Of a stretch of 34,743 nucleotides of DNA, positions 1 through 7,961 are shown one piece after another. The translations under genes were made by a program, and so were the position numbers. The stretch's first letter is position 1, and each line of letters starts with the position of its first letter. Origin of the DNA: an uncultured Lachnospiraceae bacterium (GTDB lineage Bacteria > Bacillota > Clostridia > Lachnospirales > Lachnospiraceae); the NCBI GenBank assembly GCA_949076555.1, contig CARUOB010000011.1:25811-60553 (forward strand). The letters run 5' to 3'. A model generated the notes under the pieces. The model was given only the letters and a program-made list of their open reading frames with translations, had not been told where the DNA came from and did not search any database.

Positions 1-1122
1 CCGGGACATTTCCTGTTCCAGCTTCATCAGCCGCTCGCTCCTCACGGCCTTTTCGGCCTCCGTAAGCTGTTCCTCCATAGCGGCCGCACGGGTGCCCTGT
101 CGTCTGGAATACTTGAAAATGTGCATCTCATAAAAGCCCACTTGACGAAGAAAGTCTTCCGTCTGCGCAAACTCCTCCTCCGTCTCCCCGGGGAATCCCA
201 CGATCACATCGGTGGTGATCGCCGGATTTTCATAATATTTTCGCAGTCTCTCCACCGCGCTGAAATACCCCGCCGTGTCATAGCGCCGGTTCATCCTGCG
301 AAGCACCGTATCACTTCCGCTCTGCAGGGAAAGGTGGAAGTGGGGGCAGACTTTCGGCAGCGCGCTGATGCGTGCCGCAAATTCCTCCGTCACAATGCCC
401 GGCTCCAGAGAGCCGAGGCGTATTCTGCCGATCCCCTCTATTTCAGAAAATTTTTCTAACAGGCGGCCCAGCTCGCTGCCGCCCCTGTCAATCCCGTAGG
501 AGCCGATGTGAATGCCCGTCAGCACGGCCTCTCTGTAGCCCGCCTCCGCCATCCCTCTTGCTTCTTCCAAAATGTCTTCTTCCAGACGGCTTCTGACCCG
601 CCCTCTGGCGTACGGAATAATGCAGTAGGAGCAAAACTGGTTGCAGCCGTCCTGAATCTTGATATAAGCGCGGGTATGCTCCGCCGTGGTCTTAAGGGTC
701 ATCTCCTCGTAGGGCGCGCGGGCAATGTCGACTGTGTCTATCACAGGTTCGGGCTTAGCCGCTGCCACTGCGCCCCGGCTCTCCAAATACCCTTCCAATA
801 TCTCGACCAGATCTTTCTTCCTGTTATTTCCAACGGCCAAATCTATGGCGCCGTCCTTCAAAAGCGTCTCCTGTCCGGTCTGTACATAGCATCCGACCGC
901 CACCACCACCGCGTCCGGGTTTCTCTTCTTCGCCCGGTGGAGCATCTGCCTGCTCTTCCTGTCCGCGATATTTGTAACCGTACAAGTGTTCACAATATAA
1001 ATATCGGCCGCTTCATCAAATGGTACAATTTTATATCCCTTTTCTTGTAACATTTGTTGCATAAAGTCCATTTCATAGGCATTTACCTTACAGCCCAGAT
1101 TATGTAATGCTACACTTTTCAT
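1..1122 (-). CDS. mtaB: tRNA t6A37 methylthiotransferase MtaB (3' end outside window)
   Basis: Radical-SAM methylthiotransferase that adds a methylthio group to N6-threonylcarbamoyladenosine 37 of tRNAs (ms2t6A). I translated 374 codons from the ATG at 1120-1122 to the window edge with no stop. The N-terminal domain starts KSVALHNLGCKVNAYE. Cysteines C11, C47 and C78 fit the second iron-sulfur cluster, and CNQFCSYC at residues 160-167 is the CX3CX2C radical-SAM site. The LGCKVN start is typical of MtaB (YqeV) rather than MiaB or RimO. The reading frame is still open at base 1, so the C-terminal TRAM-type region is probably cut off. Upstream, a weak GGGGA lies before the ATG. The gene is divergent from the HPr-like gene, with a 104-base shared AT-rich spacer. 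In Bacillus-type genomes mtaB follows rsmE in the dnaK cluster, which fits its place here. Confidence 0.93.
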   Translation of the reverse strand, partial: MKSVALHNLGCKVNAYEMDFMQQMLQEKGYKIVPFDEAADIYIVNTCTVTNIADRKSRQMLHRAKKRNPDAVVVAVGCYVQTGQETLLKDGAIDLAVGNNRKKDLVEILEGYLESRGAVAAAKPEPVIDTVDIARAPYEEMTLKTTAEHTRAYIKIQDGCNQFCSYCIIPYARGRVRSRLEEDILEEARGMAEAGYREAVLTGIHIGSYGIDRGGSELGRLLEKFSEIEGIGRIRLGSLEPGIVTEEFAARISALPKVCPHFHLSLQSGSDTVLRRMNRRYDTAGYFSAVERLRKYYENPAITTDVIVGFPGETEEEFAQTEDFLRQVGFYEMHIFKYSRRQGTRAAAMEEQLTEAEKAVRSERLMKLEQEMSR

Positions 1123-1155
1123 AGTAATCCCCGCATTTTTTGTATTGTTTTATCA

Positions 1156-1187
1156 TTGACTTTTGCTCTTCCAAGATTTAGTATAAT
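1156..1187 (+). promoter_or_regulatory. Possible promoter of the HPr-like gene
   Basis: A TTGACT (1156-1161) and a perfect TATAAT (1182-1187) lie just upstream of the HPr-like gene. Their 20-base spacing is longer than the 17 bases preferred by sigma-A. The -10 is convincing and the -35 is less so. The same AT-rich spacer must also hold the divergent mtaB promoter. Confidence 0.45.
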
Positions 1188-1226
1188 ACCCATAAGATAT
1201 AAAAATCTAAAGGAGGTATTTCCGCA

Positions 1227-1457
1227 ATGAAAACAGTACAGATTTCTTTAAATTCTATCGATAAGGTTAAATCTTTCGTGAACGATATCACAAAGTTTGA
1301 TTATGATTTTGACTTGGTATCCGGCAGATACGTTATCGATGCGAAATCCATCATGGGCATCTTCAGCCTGGATCTGTCCAAGCCCATCGATCTGAACATC
1401 CACGCAGAAGACGGCACGGATGAGATTATGGCAGTACTGAAGCCTTACATCATGTAA
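1227..1457 (+). CDS. HPr-like (Crh-like) protein lacking the active-site histidine
   Basis: A 76-residue protein with the HPr fold signature. Residues 39-50 contain AKSIMGIFSL, matching the regulatory Ser46 region of HPr (serine is S41 here), followed by the DLNIHAEDGTDEI strand/helix pattern. The GLHARP segment carrying the phosphorylated His15 of true HPr is absent: the aligned stretch reads LNSIDKVKSFV, with S10 about where the histidine should be. PEP-dependent phosphotransfer is therefore not expected. By analogy with Crh it may be a regulatory partner phosphorylated on serine by HPr kinase, which is inference. A strong AAAGGAGGT ends 9 bases before the ATG. It is the only plus-strand gene in the window, with its own promoter and terminator. 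It could also be an uncharacterised HPr-fold paralogue with another role. Confidence 0.85.
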   Translation: MKTVQISLNSIDKVKSFVNDITKFDYDFDLVSGRYVIDAKSIMGIFSLDLSKPIDLNIHAEDGTDEIMAVLKPYIM

Positions 1458-1484
1458 TCGGCTTCCATCCATATGGAAATTAAG

Positions 1485-1514
1485 ACAGCTCGGAAATTCC
1501 CGGGCTGTTTTTTT
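1485..1514 (+). terminator. Rho-independent terminator of the HPr-like gene
   Basis: Nine-base-pair stem ACAGCTCGG / CCGGGCTGT (one G-U pair) with a 6-base loop, followed by seven T residues (1508-1514). It lies 28 bases after the stop codon. Confidence 0.88.
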
Positions 1515-1528
1515 ATCTGTTGATACAG

Positions 1529-1571
1529 AAAAAAGCTCTGTGCGGAGAATGCCGTATCTCAGGCATTCTCC
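1529..1571 (-). terminator. Probable terminator of the nifS-thiI unit
   Basis: A perfect 10-bp stem, GGAGAATGCC / GGCATTCTCC (1544-1571), is followed on the minus strand by a six-T tract at 1534-1529. The tract starts 9 bases past the stem, farther than in a textbook terminator. It lies back to back with the HPr-like terminator, as expected between convergent genes. Confidence 0.6.
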
Positions 1572-1573
1572 TA

Positions 1574-1637
1574 CGCGAGACATAGAACTTCTTAGCGAAG
1601 CAGCCCTTGCTGCTGAGCTTTAGAAGTTCTTCTCGCG
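1574..1637 (-). repeat. Intergenic palindromic repeat, copy 1 of the thiI/grpE hairpin family
   Basis: A 64-base hairpin 9 bases downstream of the thiI stop. On the minus strand it has an outer stem CGCGAGA / TCTCGCG, a second stem AGAACTTCT / AGAAGTTCT, and a tip GCAGC-AAGG-GCTGC. A clearly related sequence lies at 25064-25125, just after grpE. Several differences between the copies keep the pairing intact. Function is unknown; it may be a mobile palindromic element of REP type or an mRNA-stabilising structure. Confidence 0.75.
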
Positions 1638-1646
1638 TTTTTCACG

Positions 1647-2828
1647 CTAGCTTTGCACCACAATCACCTCATCCGCCGCAAGCGCCTTCTCCACCAGCGC
1701 ATCAATCCCTTCCTGCAAATTCTGCTCATGCCTCTTTATGATATTCAGATTCGGCTTCGTCACAGGATGCTTGGCCACAAAAATGGTACAGCAGTCCTCA
1801 TAGGGCAGAATGGAAGTCTCGTAACTATCAATCCTCTCCGCAATATCCACAATCTCCATCTTGTCAAAACCGATCAGCGGCCTGTAAACGGGCATCGTAC
1901 ACACCTCGTTCGTCGCCGCCAGACTGGCCATTGTCTGGGAGGCCACCTGCCCGATGCTCTCACCCGTTATCAGCCCCAGACACTCCGTCTCCTTCGCAAT
2001 ATGCTCCGCAATGCGCATCATATAGCGGCGCATAATAATGGTCAGCTCGTCGTGTGGACACTTGTCATAAATATAAAGCTGAATGTCCGTAAAATTAATC
2101 ACATGCAGCCAGACGGGGCCTGCATAGGCAGCCACCTTTTTCGCCAGGTCCACCACCTTCTGTTTTGCCCTCTCGCTCGTATAGGGCGGCGCATGGAAAT
2201 ACACGGCATCAATCTTCACCCCGCGCTTGGCGATCATCCAGCCTGCCACAGGAGAATCAATTCCACCGGATAAAAGCAGCATCGCTTTGCCGCCCGTCCC
2301 CACAGGCATACCGCCGGGGCCGGGTATAATCTCGGAATAGAGATAAATCTTGTCCCGGATTTCCACGTGCAGAAGAATATCCGGGTTGTGCACGTCCACA
2401 TGCATCTCCGGGTAAGCGTCCAGAATCACCCCGCCCAGCTCCTCGTTGATCTGCATGGAATTAAGAGGATAGTTTTTGCGCGCGCGCCTCGCCGCCACCT
2501 TAAAACTTTTGTTCCGGTCCGGATACACGTCAGCGATATAGCGCACCACATCCTGTCCCAGCTTTTCAAAACCCTCATCCTCCACATAGACCACCGGGCA
2601 GATGCCGGAAATACCGAACACCTTTTTCAGACTTTCCACCACTTCATCAAAATCAAAGTCGGACTGCGCGTCCACATAAATGCGCCCGTCCGTTCTTCGC
2701 ACCGCAAACCCGCCTTCCGTCTTTTTCAGCGCGTACTTGATCTGTTTCACCAACGCTTCCTCAAACAGATAGCGGTTTTTTCCTTTCACACCGATCTCCG
2801 CGTATTTAATCAAAAATGACTTGTACAT
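1647..2828 (-). CDS. thiI: tRNA 4-thiouridine synthase ThiI
   Basis: Makes 4-thiouridine at position 8 of tRNA, and may supply sulfur for the thiazole of thiamine, using persulfide from a cysteine desulfurase. The 393-residue protein starts MYKSFLIKYAEIGVKGKN. A ferredoxin-like/THUMP region covers about residues 5-170. The adenylating PP-loop LLLSGGIDSP lies at about 184-193. The usual C-terminal rhodanese domain of the E. coli enzyme is absent, as in Bacillus. An open frame continues upstream to 2903, but I chose the ATG at 2826-2828 because it gives the family N-terminus and has GGAG six bases before it. It lies 110 bases downstream of the cysteine desulfurase gene, its likely sulfur donor. 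Confidence 0.95.
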   Translation of the reverse strand: MYKSFLIKYAEIGVKGKNRYLFEEALVKQIKYALKKTEGGFAVRRTDGRIYVDAQSDFDFDEVVESLKKVFGISGICPVVYVEDEGFEKLGQDVVRYIADVYPDRNKSFKVAARRARKNYPLNSMQINEELGGVILDAYPEMHVDVHNPDILLHVEIRDKIYLYSEIIPGPGGMPVGTGGKAMLLLSGGIDSPVAGWMIAKRGVKIDAVYFHAPPYTSERAKQKVVDLAKKVAAYAGPVWLHVINFTDIQLYIYDKCPHDELTIIMRRYMMRIAEHIAKETECLGLITGESIGQVASQTMASLAATNEVCTMPVYRPLIGFDKMEIVDIAERIDSYETSILPYEDCCTIFVAKHPVTKPNLNIIKRHEQNLQEGIDALVEKALAADEVIVVQS

Positions 2829-2862
2829 AGTTTCTCCATTCCGAAGCGTTTTATCGTGGAAT

Positions 2863-2928
2863 GCGGGCAGAACGGGAACTCCCCCATTCTGCCCCGCACA
2901 CACAGACTTTGCAACGCTCCCTGCAAAG
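2863..2928 (-). repeat. Two palindromes in the nifS-thiI spacer
   Basis: The 110-base spacer between the desulfurase stop and thiI holds two hairpins. The first is GCGGGCAGAA / TTCTGCCCCGC (2863-2897, one bulged base). The second is CTTTGCA / TGCAAAG (2907-2928). Neither is followed by a T-run toward thiI, so read-through into thiI is expected. They resemble interspersed palindromes rather than a terminator. Confidence 0.55.
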
Positions 2929-2938
2929 CCCGGCTTTT

Positions 2939-4093
2939 TCAGTGTCTCGTATACCTTCGCAGCATCGGCACGATCTCCTCCAAATTCTGACAGGTGTATG
3001 CAATCTCCTCGCTTGTCGTAAACCCTGAGAGGCTGAACCGGATCGTCGATTCCAAAAGCTCCTTCTCCACGCCGATCGCCCGGAGGGTCGCCGACGGCTG
3101 CGGCTTATGGGCCGCGCAGGCGCTTCCGGCGGAAACATAGATCCCCTGCTCTTCCAGCGCATGCAAAAGCACTTCGCTGCGGACACCCCTGAAAGAAACG
3201 CTCACGACGTGAGGCGCTCCCTCCCTGCCGGGGCAGCCGTTAATCACCACGTCGGGAATCCTTCTGACCCCTTCAGTCAATGCTTCCCTCAACGCATACA
3301 TTCTGTCTACATCCTGCTCCAAATCCTGATACACCATCTCCGCCGCTTTGGCAAAGCCTGCGATGCCCGGCAGATTTTCCGTTCCGGAGCGCAGTCCCCG
3401 CTGCTGGCCGCCGCCGTACATAACGGGACTGACCTTTGCGCCGTCCCTCATATAGAGAAGACCGATGCCTTTTGGCCCGTGAATCTTATGGCCGCTGGCG
3501 CTCAACATATCAATATGCGTTTTCCCGGGATAAATGCGCGCCTTGCCGAAGCCCTGCACCGCATCCACATGGAAAAGCGTTTTCGGATTTTTCCTTTTGA
3601 TAAGCTCTCCCGCCTCCGCAATGGGCTGTATACTTCCGATCTCGTTGTTTGTATGCATAATAGAGACCAGTATCGTATCCGCCCTGACTGCTTCTTCCAG
3701 CTCTTCCAGCGAAATTTTTCCCTGCCTGTCAGCGGAAAGATAAGTCACCTCAAAACCCTGATTCTCCAAATAAGCCATGGACTGCATTACAGCCGGATGC
3801 TCGATTCTCGTGGTGATCAGATGCCGCCCTGTTCTATGATTTGCCATCGCCGCGCCAATCAGCGCGATATTATCCGATTCTGTCCCGCCGGAGGTAAAGA
3901 AAATTTCCTTTTCATTCACTTTTAAAATCTTCGCAAATGTCTCGTTCGCGTATCTTAAGTAGGCTTCCGCCTCCACTCCTTTATGGTGCAGGCTGGAAGG
4001 ATTTCCATAATCCTCGCACAAAACCTTGTGCATCAGATGCGCGGCCTCCTCAAAACAGGCGGTCGTCGCGGAGTTATCCAGATAAACTTCCAT
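2939..4093 (-). CDS. Cysteine desulfurase (NifS/IscS family), probable ThiI partner
   Basis: PLP enzyme that converts cysteine to alanine and leaves persulfide sulfur on its own cysteine for transfer to acceptors. The 384-residue protein starts MEVYLDNSATTACFEEA. Recognisable sites are H99 (RIEHPAV), D177 (HVDAVQ), the PLP lysine K203 in SASGHKIHGPKG, RSGTEN at 236-241, and the persulfide cysteine C326 in SAGSACAAHKPQPS. AGGAAGG lies 9 bases before the ATG. The direct pairing with thiI matches the nifZ-thiI pair of Bacillus, so the likely job is tRNA 4-thiouridine formation. A more general role in iron-sulfur cluster assembly cannot be excluded. The 158-base upstream spacer must carry any promoter of its own, and I see none I would call. 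Confidence 0.93.
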   Translation of the reverse strand: MEVYLDNSATTACFEEAAHLMHKVLCEDYGNPSSLHHKGVEAEAYLRYANETFAKILKVNEKEIFFTSGGTESDNIALIGAAMANHRTGRHLITTRIEHPAVMQSMAYLENQGFEVTYLSADRQGKISLEELEEAVRADTILVSIMHTNNEIGSIQPIAEAGELIKRKNPKTLFHVDAVQGFGKARIYPGKTHIDMLSASGHKIHGPKGIGLLYMRDGAKVSPVMYGGGQQRGLRSGTENLPGIAGFAKAAEMVYQDLEQDVDRMYALREALTEGVRRIPDVVINGCPGREGAPHVVSVSFRGVRSEVLLHALEEQGIYVSAGSACAAHKPQPSATLRAIGVEKELLESTIRFSLSGFTTSEEIAYTCQNLEEIVPMLRRYTRH

Positions 4094-4145
4094 TGCCGTT
4101 ATTCCTTCCTAAACCCTATATCCTTAATATATGTTTTTTATCTCC

Positions 4146-4187
4146 GGCAGTGCCAGCTCGATTCCACTTCATTATTACAGTTCAGCC
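4146..4187. repeat. Degenerate intergenic repeat between rsmE and nifS
   Basis: Starts GGCAGTGCCAGCTCGA, close to the left half of the palindrome at 28551-28590, and contains ACAGTTCAGCC at 4177-4187, also found at 34694-34704 and inverted at 7949-7959. No clean hairpin remains. Read as a decayed composite of two intergenic repeat families, based on short matches only. Confidence 0.4.
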
Positions 4188-4251
4188 ATGCTCATTCATA
4201 AGTCACCAGAATATACGTTTAGCAGAATCATATCACGAATTGCCTAAACTG

Positions 4252-4989
4252 TTACTCCAAATGGTACATCAGCCACGACAGTACCGCAAGTCCTGCCGTC
4301 TCGGTGCGCAGGATTCTTTTCCCTAACGTGATCGGTTCGATACCCGCCGCAAGCGCCTCCGCCACCTCGCTCTCCTCGAAGCCGCCCTCCGGCCCGATAA
4401 AGACCGCCACGCTCTCCCCGGGGCGTATCGCCCCGATCTTTTTTTTCGTATGGGCCATATCCTCCGCCAGCTCGTAGGGAATCAATTTTACGTCCAGTTC
4501 CCGCGCGTAAGCCACCGCCTCCTTCATGGTCATCGGCTCCCTCACCACGGGAATGATCCCTCTTTTACACTGTTTGGCCGCCGCTTCCACAATACCCTGC
4601 CAGCGGTTTATCTTCGCCTGCGCCTTCTTTTCATCCAGCTTCACCACACAGCGTTTCACAGCCACCGGAATCACCTCGAACACCCCAAGTTCCACGGCCT
4701 TCTGGACGATCAGCTCCATCTTATCCGCCTTGGGAATACCTTGAAAGAGATAGATTTTTGAGGGCAGTTCCACCCCCTCCTCCCTGACAAAGCGCAGAGA
4801 ACAGACGACCTGATCCTGTGCAAACGCCTCGATGCCGCAGCGGTATTCCTTTCCGTCCACACCGTTTTTGACCGCAATCTCCTCACCAATCTTCATCCGC
4901 AGCACATTTTTCATATGATTGACATCGCTGCCCGTGATAATAATTTTTTTATCCTGAATCTGTGAAGGCTCTACAAAAAATTGATGCAT
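4252..4989 (-). CDS. rsmE: 16S rRNA (uracil1498-N3)-methyltransferase RsmE
   Basis: SPOUT-class enzyme that methylates U1498 of 16S rRNA using S-adenosylmethionine. The 245-residue length is normal for the family. The N-terminal PUA-like part begins MHQFFVEPSQI and includes HMKNVLRMKIGEEI. The SAM-binding knot shows as FIGPEGGFEESEV (about 193-205) and ITLGKRILRTETAGLAVLSW near the C-terminus. GGAGGT lies 7 bases before the ATG. It follows the VanZ-like gene by 45 bases and belongs to the prmA-rsmE neighbourhood that usually trails dnaJ in Firmicutes. Confidence 0.96.
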   Translation of the reverse strand: MHQFFVEPSQIQDKKIIITGSDVNHMKNVLRMKIGEEIAVKNGVDGKEYRCGIEAFAQDQVVCSLRFVREEGVELPSKIYLFQGIPKADKMELIVQKAVELGVFEVIPVAVKRCVVKLDEKKAQAKINRWQGIVEAAAKQCKRGIIPVVREPMTMKEAVAYARELDVKLIPYELAEDMAHTKKKIGAIRPGESVAVFIGPEGGFEESEVAEALAAGIEPITLGKRILRTETAGLAVLSWLMYHLE

Positions 4990-5034
4990 AGGTCAACCTC
5001 CGTTACTTTATGCGGACTTTTCTAAAATCTTCCG

Positions 5035-5550
5035 TCAGCGTTTCTCCCTCTTCGCCCGCACATGCTTCACAATCCGCACAAACAGCGCGAACACGACCAC
5101 TCCCGCAACGGCGCCCGCGCTGTCGATACACACATCGGAAAACCGTCCCGCGCGTCCCGGCACAAAAAGCTGATGAATTTCATCCGTGGCGGCGTAGACG
5201 GCAGTCGCTCCTGCGGCAGTTCCGGCCCTCCGCAAAAAGCCCATCTCCCACTGCCCGACCCATATGTAAAGCAGAACGGACATAATGCCGAACTCCGCCA
5301 TGTGAGCTACTTTCCTGATAAATCCCTCTATGGCGTCCGAAATCTCCTTCACCCGCGCATCGCTTAATTCCAGATGGAAAAAGGTTCTGGTGGAACTGAC
5401 CATATGGTAGGTGAAGCTCGCGCTCACCGCGCCGGACTCCTCCTTGGGCTGGGCGGAAAAAGCAAAAATAATGCACATCCACACAATCGCAAGCGCACCC
5501 GCCAGATTTCTAAATACTACCACACCAAATTTTTCTTCCACTTTCCTCAT
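5035..5550 (-). CDS. VanZ-like family membrane protein
   Basis: A small membrane protein of the VanZ-like family. The reference member gives low-level teicoplanin resistance; most chromosomal members have no known function. The protein (171 residues from the ATG at 5548-5550) has a first membrane segment at about 15-32 (GALAIVWMCIIFAFSAQ). Then come the family motif RKVAHMAEFG, further hydrophobic helices, and ATDEIHQLFVPGRAGRFSD with its conserved E, H and D. The C-terminus is basic (KREKR). A TTG codon at 5565 would extend it by five residues but lacks a ribosome binding site, whereas GGGG precedes the ATG. It sits between prmA and rsmE, genes that are usually adjacent, so it looks like a later addition to the operon. 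Confidence 0.88.
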   Translation of the reverse strand: MRKVEEKFGVVVFRNLAGALAIVWMCIIFAFSAQPKEESGAVSASFTYHMVSSTRTFFHLELSDARVKEISDAIEGFIRKVAHMAEFGIMSVLLYIWVGQWEMGFLRRAGTAAGATAVYAATDEIHQLFVPGRAGRFSDVCIDSAGAVAGVVVFALFVRIVKHVRAKREKR

Positions 5551-5620
5551 ATTTTGCCCCGTCAATTACATATGTTATTTTATCTAAATATCTGCTCCTC
5601 ACCCTGCATCATCTTTGCCG

Positions 5621-6622
5621 TCAGCGCGCTTTCTGTGCCGTCACAGACCGCCACTCGCCAAGAGCCTTCACTTCCACAACCGTAAGCCCCGCTTCCTCGC
5701 AGGCCCGCGCCACCAGCTCTTCCTTTCCCTCGATAATGCCCGAAGTAATATAGATGCCGCCCGGTTTCAGACATGGCACGATAACCGGCGTAAGCGGCAC
5801 AAGCACATCCGCCAGAATATTCGCCGCCACGATATCATAACACCCGTAACCGACCGTGTCCTGCACTTCTTTTTCAGTAATGATATTGCCGATGAGCAGT
5901 TCAAAATCTTCGTCCGGAATGCCGTTGGCCTCCTTATTCTGCGCAACCGCCTCCACCGCACAGGAGTCTAAATCCGTCCCCACAGCGTGCTTCGCGCCGT
6001 ACATAAGCGCGATGATGGACAAAATACCGCTACCCGTCCCCACATCCAGAAGCCTGGTCTCCTGCGTCATATGTTTTTTGATCTGCCCGATGCAGAGCCT
6101 CGTCGTCTCATGCATACCCGTGCCGAAGGCCGTGCCCGGGTCAATGTGCAGAATCTTTTTATCCCGGTCCGCCTCCCTCACTTCCTCCCAGGAGGGAATC
6201 ACGAGAAGATCGTCTATGGTGAACTGATGAAAATACTGTTTCCAGTTATTGATCCAGTCGATGTCCTCGGTTTCGGACACCGTAACCGAACCTTCCCCGA
6301 TCTCCATAAACTGGCGAACCTCCGTCAGCGCCTCCTCTATCTTCGCGAGCACGCTCTCCTTGTCCGTCGTCTCCGCATCCGCCTCATTGCCAGTCTTAAG
6401 AGAGCCGTCTTCCCGCTCCTCCACAAAAAAGCTCAGATACGCCACGCCGTCATCCGTCTCTGTTTCCGGCAGAATATCCACAAACATCTGCTCTTTTTCC
6501 AACGGCGAAAGGGGCACTTTATCCTCGATCTGTGCCCCCTCAAGCCCCCTGTCATAGAGTTCGCTGATAATGATATCCTCCGCCTCCACGACCGTCTTTA
6601 TCCTGAATTTCATCCACTTCAT
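5621..6622 (-). CDS. prmA: Ribosomal protein L11 methyltransferase PrmA
   Basis: SAM-dependent enzyme that methylates lysines of ribosomal protein L11. The 333-residue protein begins MKWMKFRIKTVVEAED. Its N-terminal substrate-binding domain holds an acidic insertion around residues 70-95. The linker reads DWINNWKQYFHQF, then DPGTAFGTGMHETTRLC. The SAM motif I is LLDVGTGSGILSI, and the late motif is VAANILADVL, the NIL-type signature of PrmA. The start lies 8 bases after the telA stop, and the ribosome binding site (AAAGGAAG) overlaps the end of telA, so the two are cotranscribed. In many Firmicutes prmA directly follows dnaJ; here about 15 kb separates them. Confidence 0.95.
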   Translation of the reverse strand: MKWMKFRIKTVVEAEDIIISELYDRGLEGAQIEDKVPLSPLEKEQMFVDILPETETDDGVAYLSFFVEEREDGSLKTGNEADAETTDKESVLAKIEEALTEVRQFMEIGEGSVTVSETEDIDWINNWKQYFHQFTIDDLLVIPSWEEVREADRDKKILHIDPGTAFGTGMHETTRLCIGQIKKHMTQETRLLDVGTGSGILSIIALMYGAKHAVGTDLDSCAVEAVAQNKEANGIPDEDFELLIGNIITEKEVQDTVGYGCYDIVAANILADVLVPLTPVIVPCLKPGGIYITSGIIEGKEELVARACEEAGLTVVEVKALGEWRSVTAQKAR

Positions 6623-6630
6623 GGATCGCT

Positions 6631-7785
6631 TTACTTCCTTTCACTAAGCTCTAAAAGTTTCGTCTTCAAATCGTTCTCCATCACGCGCATTTCTTCCTCT
6701 GCGAGCCGTCTCTTCTCCCTGCCGTCGGCCTGAATCTTCATCACTTCATCCAGTGTGGAGATCAGATTCGCGTTGGTAGTCTTTAACGTCTCCATGTCAA
6801 TGATGCCTCGCTCCGCCTCCTTCGCACTCTCAATAGCTGAAATTTTAAGCACTTCCGCGTTTTTCTTCAAAAGCTCGTTGGTCATGTCGGACACTTCCCG
6901 CTGCGCCCGCGCCGCCTGCTCCACATGGGTTACGCCCAGCGCAAGCACCATCTGGCTTTTCCAGAGCGGAATCGTATTCACGATCGTTGACTGGATTTTC
7001 TCTACCATCATCGTGTCGCTGCTCTGCACCAGCCTGATCTGGGGCGCAGTCTGGATGGATACCATTCTGGTCAGTTCCAGATCGTGCAGCTTTTTCTCGA
7101 AACGGTCGCAGAGAGCCTCCAGATCTCTCGCCGCCTGCGCGTCCTCCGGCAGACCGCTTGCCTTCGCCTTCGCAAGAAGCTGCGGCAGCTCCGTCGCTCT
7201 CGTCTCTGCCAGTTTCTTCTTACCTGCCAGTATATACATGGAAAGCTCTTTAAAATAAGTGAGATTCAGCTCATACATTTTATCCAGAATGGAGATGTCT
7301 TTGAGGAGCTGTACCTGATTATCCTCCAGCGCCTCACAGATCTTATTGACGTTCGTCTCCGCCTTGGCGTATTTCGTTTTCATGGTGTCTAACTTCTGCG
7401 CGGGCTTCTTAAAAATACCGAGGAACCCTTTCTCCTCCTCGTCAAAGCTCTTGAGCTGCGTCACCACATTGGAGAGCATCTCCCCGACTTCGCCCAGATC
7501 CTTCGTCTTCACATTTTCGAGCGCATTGCCGGAGAAATCCGCCATCTTTTTCTGCGTACCCACACCGTACTGTAAAATCGCCGTGGAATTGTGCAGGTCG
7601 ATCTGTTTCGCAAACTCGTCCACCTGCCGCTTCTCCTCTTCGCTTAGAATCGAATCATCCAGATCTTCCTTCAGCTCCTTGGCCTGCGGAATCTCCGCCA
7701 AAGGCTGCTTATCCTTTACCGCATCCTCCACTTCCCCAAACACCAGTGCAGGCGCCTGCTGCTCCATTGCATCAATTTCGTTCAT
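6631..7785 (-). CDS. TelA/YaaN family protein (toxic anion resistance family)
   Basis: A 384-residue cytoplasmic, almost wholly alpha-helical protein of the TelA family, named for tellurite resistance and also linked to tolerance of cell-envelope agents. The biochemical function is not established. Visible family features are GIFKKPAQKLDTMKTKYAKAE, ALEDNQVQLLKDI, a long coiled-coil central part, TAPQIRLVQ, and IPLWKSQMVLALG near residue 270. I chose the ATG at 7785 because GGAGG lies 6 bases upstream; the frame is open to 7833 without a better start. The preceding gene is an XpaC homologue, matching the xpaC-yaaN pair of Bacillus subtilis, which supports a joint role. Confidence 0.9.
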   Translation of the reverse strand: MNEIDAMEQQAPALVFGEVEDAVKDKQPLAEIPQAKELKEDLDDSILSEEEKRQVDEFAKQIDLHNSTAILQYGVGTQKKMADFSGNALENVKTKDLGEVGEMLSNVVTQLKSFDEEEKGFLGIFKKPAQKLDTMKTKYAKAETNVNKICEALEDNQVQLLKDISILDKMYELNLTYFKELSMYILAGKKKLAETRATELPQLLAKAKASGLPEDAQAARDLEALCDRFEKKLHDLELTRMVSIQTAPQIRLVQSSDTMMVEKIQSTIVNTIPLWKSQMVLALGVTHVEQAARAQREVSDMTNELLKKNAEVLKISAIESAKEAERGIIDMETLKTTNANLISTLDEVMKIQADGREKRRLAEEEMRVMENDLKTKLLELSERK

Positions 7786-7961
7786 AACTGCCTCCTTCTT
7801 TACGTTCAGCACACGCCCATTCGCAAAACGCAAGTTCCTTGCTTCTCCGCTGTTTCACAGCTATTTTTGCTCAAAAACGGGCGTTCCCTCAGAGCTTCAT
7901 TTTCATGCCAAATTCATGCAAGCATGATTCGTCATAAAAATTCGCTCTGGCTGAACTGTGA
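7786..7961 (-). other. Structured 176-base spacer between the XpaC-like and TelA-like genes
   Basis: Contains no convincing gene. Read on the minus strand it opens with GTTCAGC and closes with GCTGAAC about 140 bases later. Between them lie AGAGC / GCTCT, GAACGCCC / GGGCG and the small hairpin GCTGT-GAA-ACAGC. ACAGTTCAGCC is shared with two other spacers in the window. It may be an intergenic repeat element or a leader structure upstream of telA. Confidence 0.4.

Noticed and set aside
2851..3186. 111-codon minus-strand open frame at the end of the cysteine desulfurase
   Set aside because: It overlaps the desulfurase C-terminus in another frame, including the active-site cysteine region, and its composition (R/S-rich) is that of a shadow frame.
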